Assembly: GCA_959606065.1 (NCBI GenBank)
Contig: CAUHHV010000004.1
Coordinates: forward strand, 40,262 to 104,261
Direction of reading: 5' to 3'
Source of the DNA: an uncultured Collinsella sp.
GTDB taxonomy: Bacteria; Actinomycetota; Coriobacteriia; Coriobacteriales; Coriobacteriaceae
Length of the DNA: 64,000 bases
Each line of letters opens with the position of its first letter. The stretch's first letter is position 1. This document shows positions 1 to 7,749 of this stretch, one piece after another. Position numbers and translations under genes: made by a program. The notes beneath the pieces are model-generated. The model saw only the letters and a list, made by a program, of their open reading frames with translations. It ran no database searches and was not told the origin of the DNA.

Positions 1-296
1 AGTTCCTGGTCCTGACGCGCGAGTCCGGCGCCAGCTCCGCCATGTACCTGCAGAATGTTGTTGCCAAGCTGGGATCTGAGCAGCCTTCCATGTATGCCCT
101 AGCGCTGGCCGAGCATGTGCTCGACGGTCGTGGCGCCGTTCGCATTCACGGTGGCGGCTTTGGCGGCACCATCCAGGCCTTCGTGCCGCTCGACCTGGTC
201 GACAACTTCATTGCCAAGATGAACGGCTGGCTGGGCGAGGGCTCTGCCCGCCACTACGCTATCTCTGACAAGGGGGCTTACGCGGCATGGCTGTAA
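1..296 (+). CDS. galK: Galactokinase, C-terminal fragment (gene starts before the window)
   Basis: The frame is open from base 3 and ends at the TAA at 294-296. About 97 C-terminal residues are visible, including the GGGFGGT motif near the end that is typical of the GHMP kinase C-terminal domain of galactokinases. The enzyme phosphorylates alpha-D-galactose to galactose-1-phosphate in the cytoplasm, the first committed Leloir step. The stop codon overlaps the start of galT by 10 bases, so the two are translationally coupled in one operon. The N-terminal half and the promoter lie outside the window. Confidence 0.93.
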   Translation, partial: FLVLTRESGASSAMYLQNVVAKLGSEQPSMYALALAEHVLDGRGAVRIHGGGFGGTIQAFVPLDLVDNFIAKMNGWLGEGSARHYAISDKGAYAAWL

Positions 297-1915
297 TGAC
301 TGACGTGCGCGAGGCCGCGCAGAGCCTGATCGAGTACGCTATCCACCGATCGATGATCGGCCAGGACGATCGCATCTGGGCATACAACACCATTTTGGAG
401 TGCATCGGCGCCACGGGCCCCGCACTCGACATGGCTTGGGCACTCAAGACCGAGAAGATTTCGCTCTTGCACCCCGATACACTCCCCAACTTTGACCTGG
501 AGGGCACGCTTGCCGCGCTTGCCGAGGCCGCCGTTGCCAACGGTGCTGCCGAGGACACGGCATCGGGGCGCGACCGCATCGCCATGCGCATCATGGGCGC
601 GCTCATGCCGAGGCCTTCGGTTGTAAACGAAGAGTTCAATGGGCGTATGGGCGTCAACGAGCCCCGCGCCGCGACCGACTGGTTCTACGGCCTGTGCTGC
701 GATGCCGGCTATGTGCGCCGCGCCGCCATCGCACGCAACATCAAATGGAGCACCCCCACCAACTGGGGCGATCTTGAGATCACCATCAACCTGTCAAAGC
801 CTGAGAAGGACCCGCGCGACATTGCCGCGGCCGGCGCCGCAAAGAACACGGGCGAGAAGTATCCCGCCTGCCAGCTCTGCATCGAAAACGAGGGCTATCC
901 CGGACGCTCCGCCGCAGCCGACGGTGGCGCTCACCCCGCCCGTCAGAACCTACGCGTTATTCCCATTCAGCTTAATGGCGAGCGCTGGGGCTTCCAGTAC
1001 AGCCCGTACGCATACTTTAACGAGCACTGCATTGCCATGAGCTCCGAGCATCGCCCGATGCACGTTGACCGCAAGGGCCTGACATGCCTGCTCGACTTTG
1101 TGGACCTGTTCCCACACTACTTTATCGGCTCCAACGCCGACCTGCCCATCGTAGGCGGCTCAATCTTGTCGCACGACCACTTCCAGGGTGGCGCGCACGA
1201 GTTCCCCATGATGCACGCCGCCGAGGTCTCGCAGTTTAGCGTGCCCGGTTTTGACCAGGTCAGCGGCACCGTGCTGCAGTGGCCGCTCTCGGTGCTGCGC
1301 CTGCGCACGCATGACCGCGCTCAGCTGCTCGACGCTGCCGAGAAGATTATCCTCGCCTGGCGCGAGTGGACCGACGAGTCGGTGGGCGTCATCGCGCACA
1401 CAGCCGATGGCATGGCGCACAACACCGTGACGCCCGTCATCCGCCGCGTGGACTCCCGCGGCAACGCCGGCGGCGAGATTTACGAGGCCTACCTGGCGCT
1501 TCGCTGCAACATCACGACCGACGAGCATCCGCTGGGCGTGTTCCACCCGCATGCCGAGTATCACCACATTAAGAAGGAGAACATAGGCCTGATCGAGGTC
1601 ATGGGCCTGGCCATTCTGCCGCCGCGCCTGGTTCCCGAGCTCGGCGCTGTTCGCGAGCACCTGCTGGCGGCCAAAGCCGATGCCAGCTACGATCTTGCCG
1701 GCGCTCTCGAGAGCGACGACCTTTGCCGCAGCCACGCCGCATGGGCTGAGGACGTCTACGCCCGCCGTGCCGACGAGCTTACGGCGGACAACGCCATCGA
1801 TATCCTGCACGAGGAGGTCGGCGTGGTGTTTGGCCACGTGCTCGACAACGCCGGCGTCTTTAAGTGGGACGAAGCCGGCCGCGCCGCCCAACAGCGCTTT
1901 ATCGACTCACTGTAA
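287..1915 (+). CDS. galT: UDP-glucose--hexose-1-phosphate uridylyltransferase, type 2
   Basis: The 542-residue protein has the length and features of the Firmicutes-type (type 2) GalT, which is longer than the E. coli type. The catalytic HDHFQGG segment lies at residues 296-302; its middle His is the expected uridylylated nucleophile. It exchanges UMP between UDP-glucose and galactose-1-phosphate. The ATG at 287 lies inside the end of galK and gives the start MAVMTD. With galK it forms a Leloir pair, which puts direct galactose use beside the tagatose-6-phosphate route encoded downstream. A repeat begins immediately after the stop and a strong hairpin terminator follows. Confidence 0.95.
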   Translation: MAVMTDVREAAQSLIEYAIHRSMIGQDDRIWAYNTILECIGATGPALDMAWALKTEKISLLHPDTLPNFDLEGTLAALAEAAVANGAAEDTASGRDRIAMRIMGALMPRPSVVNEEFNGRMGVNEPRAATDWFYGLCCDAGYVRRAAIARNIKWSTPTNWGDLEITINLSKPEKDPRDIAAAGAAKNTGEKYPACQLCIENEGYPGRSAAADGGAHPARQNLRVIPIQLNGERWGFQYSPYAYFNEHCIAMSSEHRPMHVDRKGLTCLLDFVDLFPHYFIGSNADLPIVGGSILSHDHFQGGAHEFPMMHAAEVSQFSVPGFDQVSGTVLQWPLSVLRLRTHDRAQLLDAAEKIILAWREWTDESVGVIAHTADGMAHNTVTPVIRRVDSRGNAGGEIYEAYLALRCNITTDEHPLGVFHPHAEYHHIKKENIGLIEVMGLAILPPRLVPELGAVREHLLAAKADASYDLAGALESDDLCRSHAAWAEDVYARRADELTADNAIDILHEEVGVVFGHVLDNAGVFKWDEAGRAAQQRFIDSL

Positions 1916-1948
1916 TGATCCCCTGGGGACAAAGGAAAACGGATCATT
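1916..1948. repeat. Short inverted-repeat element abutting the galT stop
   Basis: The element has TGATCC and GGATCA ends and an internal TGGGGAC/AAGGAAAAC core. A near-identical copy in inverse orientation lies at 20415-20447, where it supplies the stop codon of an EIIB gene. The location directly after a stop codon in both cases is notable. Confidence 0.7.
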
Positions 1949-1961
1949 TCGTCTTCAAGAC

Positions 1962-2002
1962 AACGGCGCCCGCCGGCAACATCGCCAGCGGGCGCCGTTT
2001 TT
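1962..2002 (+). terminator. Rho-independent terminator of galKT
   Basis: The arms AACGGCGCCCGC (1962-1973) and GCGGGCGCCGTT (1988-1999) are perfectly complementary around a 14-base loop, followed by a T run at 1998-2002. Confidence 0.9.
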
Positions 2003-2008
2003 GCGTGT

Positions 2009-2063
2009 AGTCATTGGGGACGCTCTTAAACGACTAGTCAAACAAGAACGTCCCCAACGACTA
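2009..2063. repeat. Inverted repeat with GGGGAC/GTCCCC core
   Basis: Arms of 19 bases at 2009-2027 and 2045-2063 match with two mismatches around a 17-base spacer. The core TTGGGGACG/CGTCCCCAA resembles several other intergenic repeats in this window. Confidence 0.7.
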
Positions 2064-2070
2064 ATGACTC

Positions 2071-2134
2071 GAGCGTGGAAAATCTCCCACTTTGAGCTCG
2101 TATGGGCACCAAAAGCGGGAGATTATCCACGCTC
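2071..2134. repeat. 18-bp-arm inverted repeat between galT and lacC
   Basis: The left arm at 2071-2088 (GAGCGTGG...ATCTCCC) and right arm at 2117-2134 are complementary except for one base, with a 28-base loop. It lies between convergent galT and lacC and has no T run, so it may be a repeat element or a transcript-stabilising hairpin. Confidence 0.65.
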
Positions 2135-2156
2135 ATTCTATTAGAAGTCGCAACCG

Positions 2157-3092
2157 CTACAACTCTACGACCTCAACGTTGTTGTAGATCTCGTCCCAGC
2201 GGTCCATGACCAGGTGGCCGGTCTTGGGATCCATGGCGTTGAGCTTGCCGCAGGTATTGGCGGTCTTGAGCACCGTGACATCGTCGGCACCAGCAGCAAT
2301 GGCATGCGCAAAGCCGGCAATGGTCGAGTCACCGGAGCCCGTCGCGTTCACAGCTGCAATCGCGGGTGTCTTGGCGCGGAACGCGCGACCCTCATGGAAG
2401 CCCACCGACCCGGCAGCGCCCATCGATACGACAACCCAGGGGATACCGGCAAAGCGGCCATCGGCGGCAAGCGCCTCGCGCAGGGCATCGACATCATCGG
2501 TCGTAAAGGACGTACCCAGTAGGCCGTTAATCTCGGTCAGGTTGGGCTTTACGAGCTCAGGCTTAGCGTCGGACTCCAGCGCGGCCTCCAGCGATGCACC
2601 CGAAGTGTCGAGCAGCACCTTGGCGCCCGCCTCCTCGGCAATCTTGACGAGCTCGGCATAGTAGCCAGCATCGACGCCACGCGGCAGCGAACCCGAAAGC
2701 GTCACGACGTCCGCCTTCGCTGCAAGCTCGGCGAACTTTGCCGTAAAGGCCTCGAGCTCGGCAGGCGCAATCTGCGGACCGCTCTCCAACAGCTCGGTCT
2801 GATTACCCTCGTGCAGAATATTCAGGCAAATGCGCGTCTCACCGGCGATGGGCACAAAGTCGTTCTTGACGCCGTCGGCATCCATAAGCTCGGCCATATA
2901 GGCACCCATGTGGCCGCCGAGCAGGCCGGTCGCGAGCACATCGTCGCCCAACTGCAGCAGCACGCGGCTCACGTTGAGACCCTTACCGCCAGCGGTCTTT
3001 TCGGGCGTCACGCGGTTCACGTCGTCGATGATCAGCTTGTCGAGTTGATAGCGCGTATCGATCGACGGGTTCATGGTAACGGTCAGAATCAT
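2157..3092 (-). CDS. lacC: Tagatose-6-phosphate kinase / 1-phosphofructokinase family (copy 1)
   Basis: This 311-residue PfkB-family sugar kinase starts MILTVTMNPS. GGKGLNVSR at residues 35-43 is the substrate-side motif, and GSGD at 252-255 supplies the catalytic Asp. The start at 3092 is chosen over upstream in-frame codons because AGGAGTT precedes it and the MxLTVTxNPS opening is characteristic of the LacC/FruK group. With lacA and lacB upstream on the same strand, phosphorylation of tagatose-6-phosphate to tagatose-1,6-bisphosphate is the likely role; 1-phosphofructokinase is the alternative. A same-length, colinear paralogue is at 22091-23026. Confidence 0.85.
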   Translation of the reverse strand: MILTVTMNPSIDTRYQLDKLIIDDVNRVTPEKTAGGKGLNVSRVLLQLGDDVLATGLLGGHMGAYMAELMDADGVKNDFVPIAGETRICLNILHEGNQTELLESGPQIAPAELEAFTAKFAELAAKADVVTLSGSLPRGVDAGYYAELVKIAEEAGAKVLLDTSGASLEAALESDAKPELVKPNLTEINGLLGTSFTTDDVDALREALAADGRFAGIPWVVVSMGAAGSVGFHEGRAFRAKTPAIAAVNATGSGDSTIAGFAHAIAAGADDVTVLKTANTCGKLNAMDPKTGHLVMDRWDEIYNNVEVVEL

Positions 3093-3146
3093 GTTGAACT
3101 CCTGTTTCCGGGGCGGCATGACCCACCCCAAACATACGATAGCTCG

Positions 3147-4028
3147 TTAAAGGATCTCGATCTCAAAGCCGCGGGTGACGGTCTCCCCCGGCTTGGCAAC
3201 CAGGCAGCCACGCTTGTGCTCCAGAATATCGTCCTCGTCGGAGCAGGTAGACAGGCCACCCCACGGTTCCACGGCCACAAAGTCGCCCTCGGGCTTGCTC
3301 CACACAATCAGGTATGGCATATCGGGGAACGTCAGGCGCACGCCCTTGTCCTCGGTTTTCTTGGTCAGCGTAACCACGCGGCTCTCGAGCACGTCAAAGA
3401 TGGTCTCCGCGAAGTCGAAGAGTTCGTGGGTCAGCGGCAGGTTCTGGTCGATCATAGGGTTCTTGCTGCGATCCTCAACATCAATCAAGCCCGTCGAGGG
3501 AACGGCAGTACAGAGCTCGGCGGCCTCACGCTGCTCAAAACGGAGCTCGTAATCGTCATAGGACTCGCCCTCGTCGAGCGGGCACTTAAAGCCGGGGTGA
3601 CCACCCACAAAGAATGGCATATCCTCGGTGCCCTCATTGGTCACCTCGTACGACACGGCCACCTTTTCCGAATCGATCGTGTAGCGAGCAACGATCTTAA
3701 ACGGATACGGGTACTGCTCAAGCAACTCGGCATGGTCGGCAGAGCTTAGGCTCAGCGCAACCATGTTGTCGCTCTGCTCCTCGAGCTTCCACTCCTGCTT
3801 GCGAGCAAAGCCGTGGCGGGCGAGCTTTACCTCGCGGCCGCCCATGGTCATCGCGCGGCCATCACGAAGGCCGCCGCAAATCGGAAAGCAAATGGGTGCC
3901 TGGCCCGACCACACCGCCGGATCGCCCTGCCACAGATACTCACGACCGTTGGCTTTAATCGAAGTGAACGATCCGCCAGCCGTGCTCAGTGCCACACGAA
4001 TAGAACCGTTATCAAGAACAAACTCCAT
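3147..4028 (-). CDS. lacX: Aldose 1-epimerase family protein, LacX-like (copy 1)
   Basis: This 293-residue protein belongs to the aldose 1-epimerase/LacX superfamily, recognised from the WQGDPAVWSGQAPICFP segment near residues 40-56 and the GGHPGFxCPLDEGE segment. LacX proteins occur in lactose-PTS operons and are presumed mutarotases for hexoses or phosphohexoses; the exact substrate is not established. The ATG at 4028 follows an AAGGGA-type ribosome site. It lies 54 bases before lacC on the same strand. A paralogue of identical length at 23086-23967 precedes the second lacC in the same arrangement. Confidence 0.8.
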   Translation of the reverse strand: MEFVLDNGSIRVALSTAGGSFTSIKANGREYLWQGDPAVWSGQAPICFPICGGLRDGRAMTMGGREVKLARHGFARKQEWKLEEQSDNMVALSLSSADHAELLEQYPYPFKIVARYTIDSEKVAVSYEVTNEGTEDMPFFVGGHPGFKCPLDEGESYDDYELRFEQREAAELCTAVPSTGLIDVEDRSKNPMIDQNLPLTHELFDFAETIFDVLESRVVTLTKKTEDKGVRLTFPDMPYLIVWSKPEGDFVAVEPWGGLSTCSDEDDILEHKRGCLVAKPGETVTRGFEIEIL

Positions 4029-4260
4029 AGGAGCCTTCCCTTTCGTACGCCAGCCCGCCAAGTCAATAGGGCTGATAGAAAACCGGCCCGCGCCCCCTCA
4101 CAGAAACGCGAGCCGTCAATTGAAAAGCTGCAGAATGCCGGGGACCGCCAAGAGCGAGGCACTCAAGCCAAGCAAGCAAACGTGTTATCGGAGCAGCTAG
4201 CCGAACCAGAACGCTTCCCAACAACAGCGGCAACCCTGCTGGTACCCCCTACGTCAGCGA

Positions 4261-4361
4261 GCGGCGCTCAGGTGCCCCAGGTCGCCGCGAAAGAGGAGCG
4301 ACGCGTACTTCATGTACGCAAGCGACGGTTTGAGCGGCGAGATGGGATGCCTGAACGCCGC
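4261..4361. ncRNA. Possible structured RNA or repeat: nested 100-nt hairpin between lacB and lacX
   Basis: Three nested stems are visible. The outer one pairs 4261-4272 with 4350-4361 (one mismatch), the middle one TCGCCGC at 4282-4288 with GCGGCGA at 4334-4340, and the inner one GCGTAC at 4303-4308 with GTACGC at 4314-4319. Much of the sequence between the outer and middle stems also pairs with G-U pairs. The 377-base gap 4029-4405 holds no credible gene. It could be a processed RNA element, a genomic repeat or an attenuator within the lacBA-lacXC transcript. Confidence 0.4.
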
Positions 4362-4376
4362 GCAGCGTCGGCCGGT

Positions 4377-4398
4377 CCGGCGTTCGGTAGAACGCCGG
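4377..4398. terminator. Short perfect hairpin 3' of lacB
   Basis: CCGGCGTTC and GAACGCCGG flank a GGTA loop. There is no clear T run on either side, so it may act as an mRNA 3' stabiliser rather than a true terminator. Confidence 0.4.
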
Positions 4399-4405
4399 AA
4401 CCCCA

Positions 4406-4930
4406 CTAGTCGTGATACTCGCCACGGTCCCACTTCTCGAGGAACTCGTCAAAGAAGTGCGGGTCAGCCTGAGCCTCGGCGTCGGCCTTATTGCAGGCAT
4501 CGATCTTGGCGATCAGGGCATCGTGCTCGGGGGTCTTCTCGTAGGGCTCCTCCAGGAAGGCAAGCATAATGTCGGCCATCAGGAACTCGCCGGTAATCTT
4601 GCCGCCAAAGCCCACGATGTTGGCGTTGAGCTCGCGACGGGCATACAGGGCAGAGGTCATGTCGCGGACCAGGGCGCAGCGGGCGCCGGGAACCTTGTTG
4701 ACGGCGTTGGTGATGCCGATGCCGGTGCCGCACAGGGCCACGCCAAAGTCGGCCTTACCGCTGGCAACAGCCTCGCCCACGGCCTTACCGTAGATGGGAT
4801 AGTGCGTACGGGTGTGGCTGTAGGTGCCACAGTCGAGCACCTTGTAGCCAGCCTGCTCCAGGCGGTCGGCCAGATAGATCTTCTCGTCCGTAACGATATG
4901 GTCGCAACCGATTGCGATGGTCTTCTTCAT
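4406..4930 (-). CDS. lacB: Galactose-6-phosphate isomerase, subunit LacB
   Basis: The 174-residue RpiB/LacA/LacB-family protein starts MKKTIAIGCDH and carries CGTGIG at residues 67-72, whose Cys is the expected catalytic base. With LacA it forms the isomerase converting galactose-6-phosphate (released from lactose-6-phosphate by LacG) to tagatose-6-phosphate. The length matches known LacB (about 171). It follows lacA by 63 bases on the same strand. Confidence 0.92.
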   Translation of the reverse strand: MKKTIAIGCDHIVTDEKIYLADRLEQAGYKVLDCGTYSHTRTHYPIYGKAVGEAVASGKADFGVALCGTGIGITNAVNKVPGARCALVRDMTSALYARRELNANIVGFGGKITGEFLMADIMLAFLEEPYEKTPEHDALIAKIDACNKADAEAQADPHFFDEFLEKWDRGEYHD

Positions 4931-4993
4931 CAGAACGTCCTTTCGTCTGAATTCACAAGTTGAGGTAGAAGTTCGAGTTCTCGGTGGCTCTCG

Positions 4994-5422
4994 TTAGGCC
5001 ATCTTGTTGAGCATGTCGACACGGATCTGGTGACGGCCGCCGGCGTACTGGGCGCGCAGGAACTCGCGGGCGATCTTCTTGGCGACCTCGGTGCCCACAA
5101 CGCCCGGGCCCATGGTGACCATGCGCGAACCGTTGTGCTCGCGGGTCATGTAAGCGGAACGCTCGTCGGAAATGTTGGCGACGACCATGCCCTTGATCTT
5201 GACGGCGGCCATATAGGAGCCGACGCCGTACTTATCGAATGCGAAGCCCTGGGAATCCTTGTGCTCCAGCAGGTCCTTGGCAACGGCGGTCGCGGAATCG
5301 ACAAAGTCCGCGGCAGGGGTCTCGGAATAGTCGACGACCTCGTGACCGTCGGCGATGAGCATCTCCTTGATGGACTCCTTCATCGACATACCGTCGGCAT
5401 CGGAAGCGATTACAACCCTCAT
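4994..5422 (-). CDS. lacA: Galactose-6-phosphate isomerase, subunit LacA
   Basis: The 142-residue RpiB-fold protein matches LacA in length. It opens MRVVIASDADG, and the position of the catalytic Cys of LacB is replaced by DKYGVGS, as expected for the LacA partner of the LacAB hetero-oligomer. The ATG at 5422 has an AGGAGG-type site upstream. It is the first gene of a lacA-lacB(-lacX-lacC) minus-strand series. The promoter region upstream carries GAACA direct repeats that fit the DeoR-type LacR encoded at 18096-18860. Confidence 0.92.
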   Translation of the reverse strand: MRVVIASDADGMSMKESIKEMLIADGHEVVDYSETPAADFVDSATAVAKDLLEHKDSQGFAFDKYGVGSYMAAVKIKGMVVANISDERSAYMTREHNGSRMVTMGPGVVGTEVAKKIAREFLRAQYAGGRHQIRVDMLNKMA

Positions 5423-5531
5423 GACATCCTCCTTGAGAGATACGCAGGTGCGTAGTTTCTGTTTGGAAGTGTTGAATCGCGTTCAGGTCCGGGCATCTGA
5501 ATGTGCGGTTCTTCACTGTTCATGTTTATTT

Positions 5532-5546
5532 GAACACATTCGAACA
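5532..5546. promoter_or_regulatory. Probable LacR box: GAACA-N5-GAACA upstream of lacA
   Basis: Two GAACA units stand 10 bases apart (5532-5536 and 5542-5546), about 110 bases upstream of the lacA start. The same (A/G)AACA-N5-GAACA layout recurs at the lacF and lacR promoters. DeoR-family repressors such as LacR commonly bind direct repeats with helical-turn spacing. Confidence 0.55.
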
Positions 5547-5572
5547 GCGACTGCAACCATTATTTGTTTATC

Positions 5573-5592
5573 TTTGTTCTTTTTTGAACAAA
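5573..5592. promoter_or_regulatory. Palindromic TTTGTTC-N6-GAACAAA upstream of lacA
   Basis: This perfect 7-bp-arm inverted repeat around six T residues lies 27 bases beyond the direct repeats. It shares the GAACA half-site and is a candidate second operator. The 307-base gap 5423-5729 holds these sites and the terminator at 5663-5695, with no gene seen. Confidence 0.45.
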
Positions 5593-5662
5593 TACCGTTC
5601 ACGGATGATTGGCGACCGTTTGAGCCCGGCGCAGACGTAGCGACCATGTGTTCAGCAAACAA

Positions 5663-5695
5663 AAGGGCGGCCGAGAACGTGTCTCGGCCGCCCTT
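5663..5695 (-). terminator. Rho-independent terminator for the 5730-6731 gene
   Basis: The 14-base arms AAGGGCGGCCGAGA and TCTCGGCCGCCCTT are perfect, and on the minus strand they run into a T-rich tail. Confidence 0.85.
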
Positions 5696-5729
5696 CTTAC
5701 GGTTGGTCTTCCAAGGATCGCTTTGCCGC

Positions 5730-6731
5730 CTACTCAGACTGTCCGCTCTTCTTGGCATGTTTGGACGGAGCCCTCAGAAAACGGCCCGTCAAATAGTTCG
5801 CCGGGCCAGAAATATCGATCCCCAGCAGCGTGTGCCCCAGCCACAGAAACGCCGCGAGCACCAGCAACGGGATAACGCACGAGGTCACGATCATCACGAT
5901 GACGCCTTCGATCAGATCGGTCACCTGTTGCACCACCTTATCGGTCATCGACTTGGCACTGTCGGTCACCGATGTGAGTAAACTCGATGCCCCATCGGTC
6001 AGCTGCTCAAGCACATTCTTGTTTTCCGTGGTCTCGGATTTCTTCTCGCTCTTTGTGGAGCTCGCCTTGCTCGCTTCAGTCGCCTTTTGCTCTGTCTGCT
6101 CGATACTCACCTGATACGTCTCATCGACCTTTTGCGACACCCATACGCTCGCGGGCACAAGCGCCATGCCGATCACGGCAACCACCAGCACGCGAGTCGC
6201 CACGCGGCGCAGGACGGCGCTCGTGCTCCAGCGCCCGTGAATGCCGAGCGACACCGCAAAGAGTACCAGCGCAAACGGGATCAGGATGCCCAGGCCAACC
6301 GACCACAAAATGGTCAGCAGGTATTTCTCGAGGTAGAGCACGGCAAGCACGATGCCCAAGTTACCCGAAAGCTGCGCGAGCTGCTCGGCAACCGGCGTTC
6401 CCGTATCACCCGGCAGCGCGGTAATGCCCGCAGACAGCGCCACGCACGAGGTCGTGAGCGCCAGTACGTTGCCTTTCTTTTGATCGATGACCTCGATGGT
6501 GGAGTCCCATGTTTTGGTATCGGCAAAATGCGGACGAGCCACAAAGCCCGACAGCAGCGCCAGTACCACGAGTGCAACGATAAAGCCAATCTGCAGCTTT
6601 TTGTTTGCGCACACGACATCGGACAGGCTGGGCTGCAGCTCGGTTACCGTCGTGTGCTCGGTTATCTGGACAGGACGCCCATGAGCCATCTCGCGCGCAT
6701 CTCTTTTTTGTATTGACCCGTTATCCGGCAT
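5730..6731 (-). CDS. Multi-pass membrane protein of unknown function
   Basis: I do not recognise a family for this 333-residue protein. Hydrophobic segments lie near residues 46-64, 124-162 (probably two passes), 180-197 and 275-298. Between the last two is a Lys/Ser/Thr/Glu-rich, probably extracytoplasmic or flexible stretch (about 205-245), and the C-terminus is basic. A strong AGGAGGT site precedes the ATG at 6731. It is a single-gene unit between lacA and lacF with its own terminator, so no lactose role can be inferred. Confidence 0.7.
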   Translation of the reverse strand: MPDNGSIQKRDAREMAHGRPVQITEHTTVTELQPSLSDVVCANKKLQIGFIVALVVLALLSGFVARPHFADTKTWDSTIEVIDQKKGNVLALTTSCVALSAGITALPGDTGTPVAEQLAQLSGNLGIVLAVLYLEKYLLTILWSVGLGILIPFALVLFAVSLGIHGRWSTSAVLRRVATRVLVVAVIGMALVPASVWVSQKVDETYQVSIEQTEQKATEASKASSTKSEKKSETTENKNVLEQLTDGASSLLTSVTDSAKSMTDKVVQQVTDLIEGVIVMIVTSCVIPLLVLAAFLWLGHTLLGIDISGPANYLTGRFLRAPSKHAKKSGQSE

Positions 6732-6847
6732 TTGGATACCTCCTCAGTCCGGTCTGTATTGCGGATGGAAGTATACCCACCCAGCAAAAAACCGAACGGG
6801 AGGGCGTGCAGAAGCTCCATAACGCTGCTAGTCGAATAGTGCCATTT

Positions 6848-7001
6848 CAAAACTATGCCGGTTTACTACGATAAAACCGATAGGACCGACCACATTTGCT
6901 ATTAGCAGAAAATGACAAGCTTTCTACCTGCGGCTTTGATAACGCTGTTCTTTCCATAGTTGAAAGAATGCGATTCATCGTAGTAAACCGGCATAGTTTT
7001 G
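6848..7001. mobile_element. MITE-like element, 154 bp, perfect 25-bp terminal inverted repeats (copy 1)
   Basis: The left end at 6848-6872 (CAAAACTATGCCGGTTTACT...) and right end at 6977-7001 are exact reverse complements. The interior is AT-richer than its surroundings and contains TCTACCTGCGGCTTTG at 6923-6938. A related copy of 153 bp is at 20226-20378. No transposase is present, so it would be non-autonomous. It lies in the 465-base gap between the membrane-protein gene and lacF. Confidence 0.65.
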
Positions 7002-7086
7002 TAACCGACAGACCGAGTCGGCACCGCAGCAAACCTAATGACCCGGTTTCTTCCATCCTCAAAGGATCGAATGCATGGCAGGAGTG

Positions 7087-7130
7087 TCCCAAACTGCCGG
7101 CAGATAAGGAACGTCCCCAAGTGCCGGGTA
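7087..7130. repeat. GTCCC-type short repeat, relative of 48275-48332
   Basis: The segment shares CTGCCGGCAGA, AAGGAACGTCCC and TGCCGG blocks, in the same order, with the second half of the inverted repeat downstream of the zinc-ribbon gene near 48300. Here the outer left arm is missing. Confidence 0.5.
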
Positions 7131-7136
7131 AACAGA

Positions 7137-7169
7137 AAAAGCCCTGCCGCGGGTAGCTGCAGAGCTTTT
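7137..7169 (-). terminator. Terminator of lacF
   Basis: AAAAGCCCTGC (7137-7147) pairs with GCAGAGCTTTT (7159-7169) with one mismatch, and gives a T run on the minus strand. Confidence 0.75.
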
Positions 7170-7196
7170 GGAAGGGGACTTGGTTGTGAGGGCTCG

Positions 7197-7535
7197 TTAG
7201 GCGAGCTTGGCCTCGAGCTCGGCGATGCGCTTGTAGGCATCGATGGTAAAGCGGGCCTGCTTCTCCAGGATCATAGTGGTCATGAGGGTGTCCTGAGCGT
7301 GAGCCATGATGAAGGTCATCTCCATCTCGCCACCGCCGGCCTCCTGCGAAAGCAGCTTGGTCTGCGTGTCGTGGGCACCGATGAGCGCATCGCTGGCATC
7401 CTTGTGCAGCTGCTCGGCCTTCTCAAAGTCACCCTCGCGAGCAGCATCGAGCGCTGCAAGCAGATCGGTCTGGGCGTCACCTGCGTATGCGACAATCTCG
7501 AATCCAACCATCGAGATTTCTTCTTTGGTTGCCAT
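7197..7535 (-). CDS. lacF: PTS lactose-specific EIIA component
   Basis: The 112-residue three-helix EIIA of the lactose/cellobiose family has the phosphorylatable His in the MAHAQDTLM segment (His79), which matches the LacF position. It transfers phosphate from HPr to the EIIB domain of LacE. It is the only lactose-type EIIA near two LacE paralogues, so it probably serves both. A second EIIA of the same family at 59984 belongs to the cellobiose-type operon. The start at 7535 follows GAAAGGAA. Confidence 0.92.
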   Translation of the reverse strand: MATKEEISMVGFEIVAYAGDAQTDLLAALDAAREGDFEKAEQLHKDASDALIGAHDTQTKLLSQEAGGGEMEMTFIMAHAQDTLMTTMILEKQARFTIDAYKRIAELEAKLA

Positions 7536-7622
7536 ATTGCGTTCCTTTCACATATGAACCAATGGAGAGCATCGCGTCCGGGCATACGCGCTGCGTTCTG
7601 TATGGCAGAAACATTAACATTC

Positions 7623-7637
7623 AAACAAAAAAGAACA
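7623..7637. promoter_or_regulatory. Probable LacR box 1 upstream of lacF
   Basis: AAACA-N5-GAACA with 10-bp period lies 88 bases upstream of the lacF start. Confidence 0.5.
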
Positions 7638-7703
7638 GCGCAAAACGTAATTTCAAGCTATGAACGGTCACTTTTCGCCCGCGAACGGTTTTTAAACCAA
7701 TCT

Positions 7704-7718
7704 GAACAATATCGAACA
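7704..7718. promoter_or_regulatory. Probable LacR box 2 upstream of lacF
   Basis: GAACA-N5-GAACA lies 169 bases upstream of lacF, just past the 3' end of the LacI gene. Two boxes in one promoter region suggest looping or cooperative binding. Confidence 0.5.
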
Positions 7719-7749
7719 CAATTAGCGGAAACCCAAACAGGCCCGTGCC

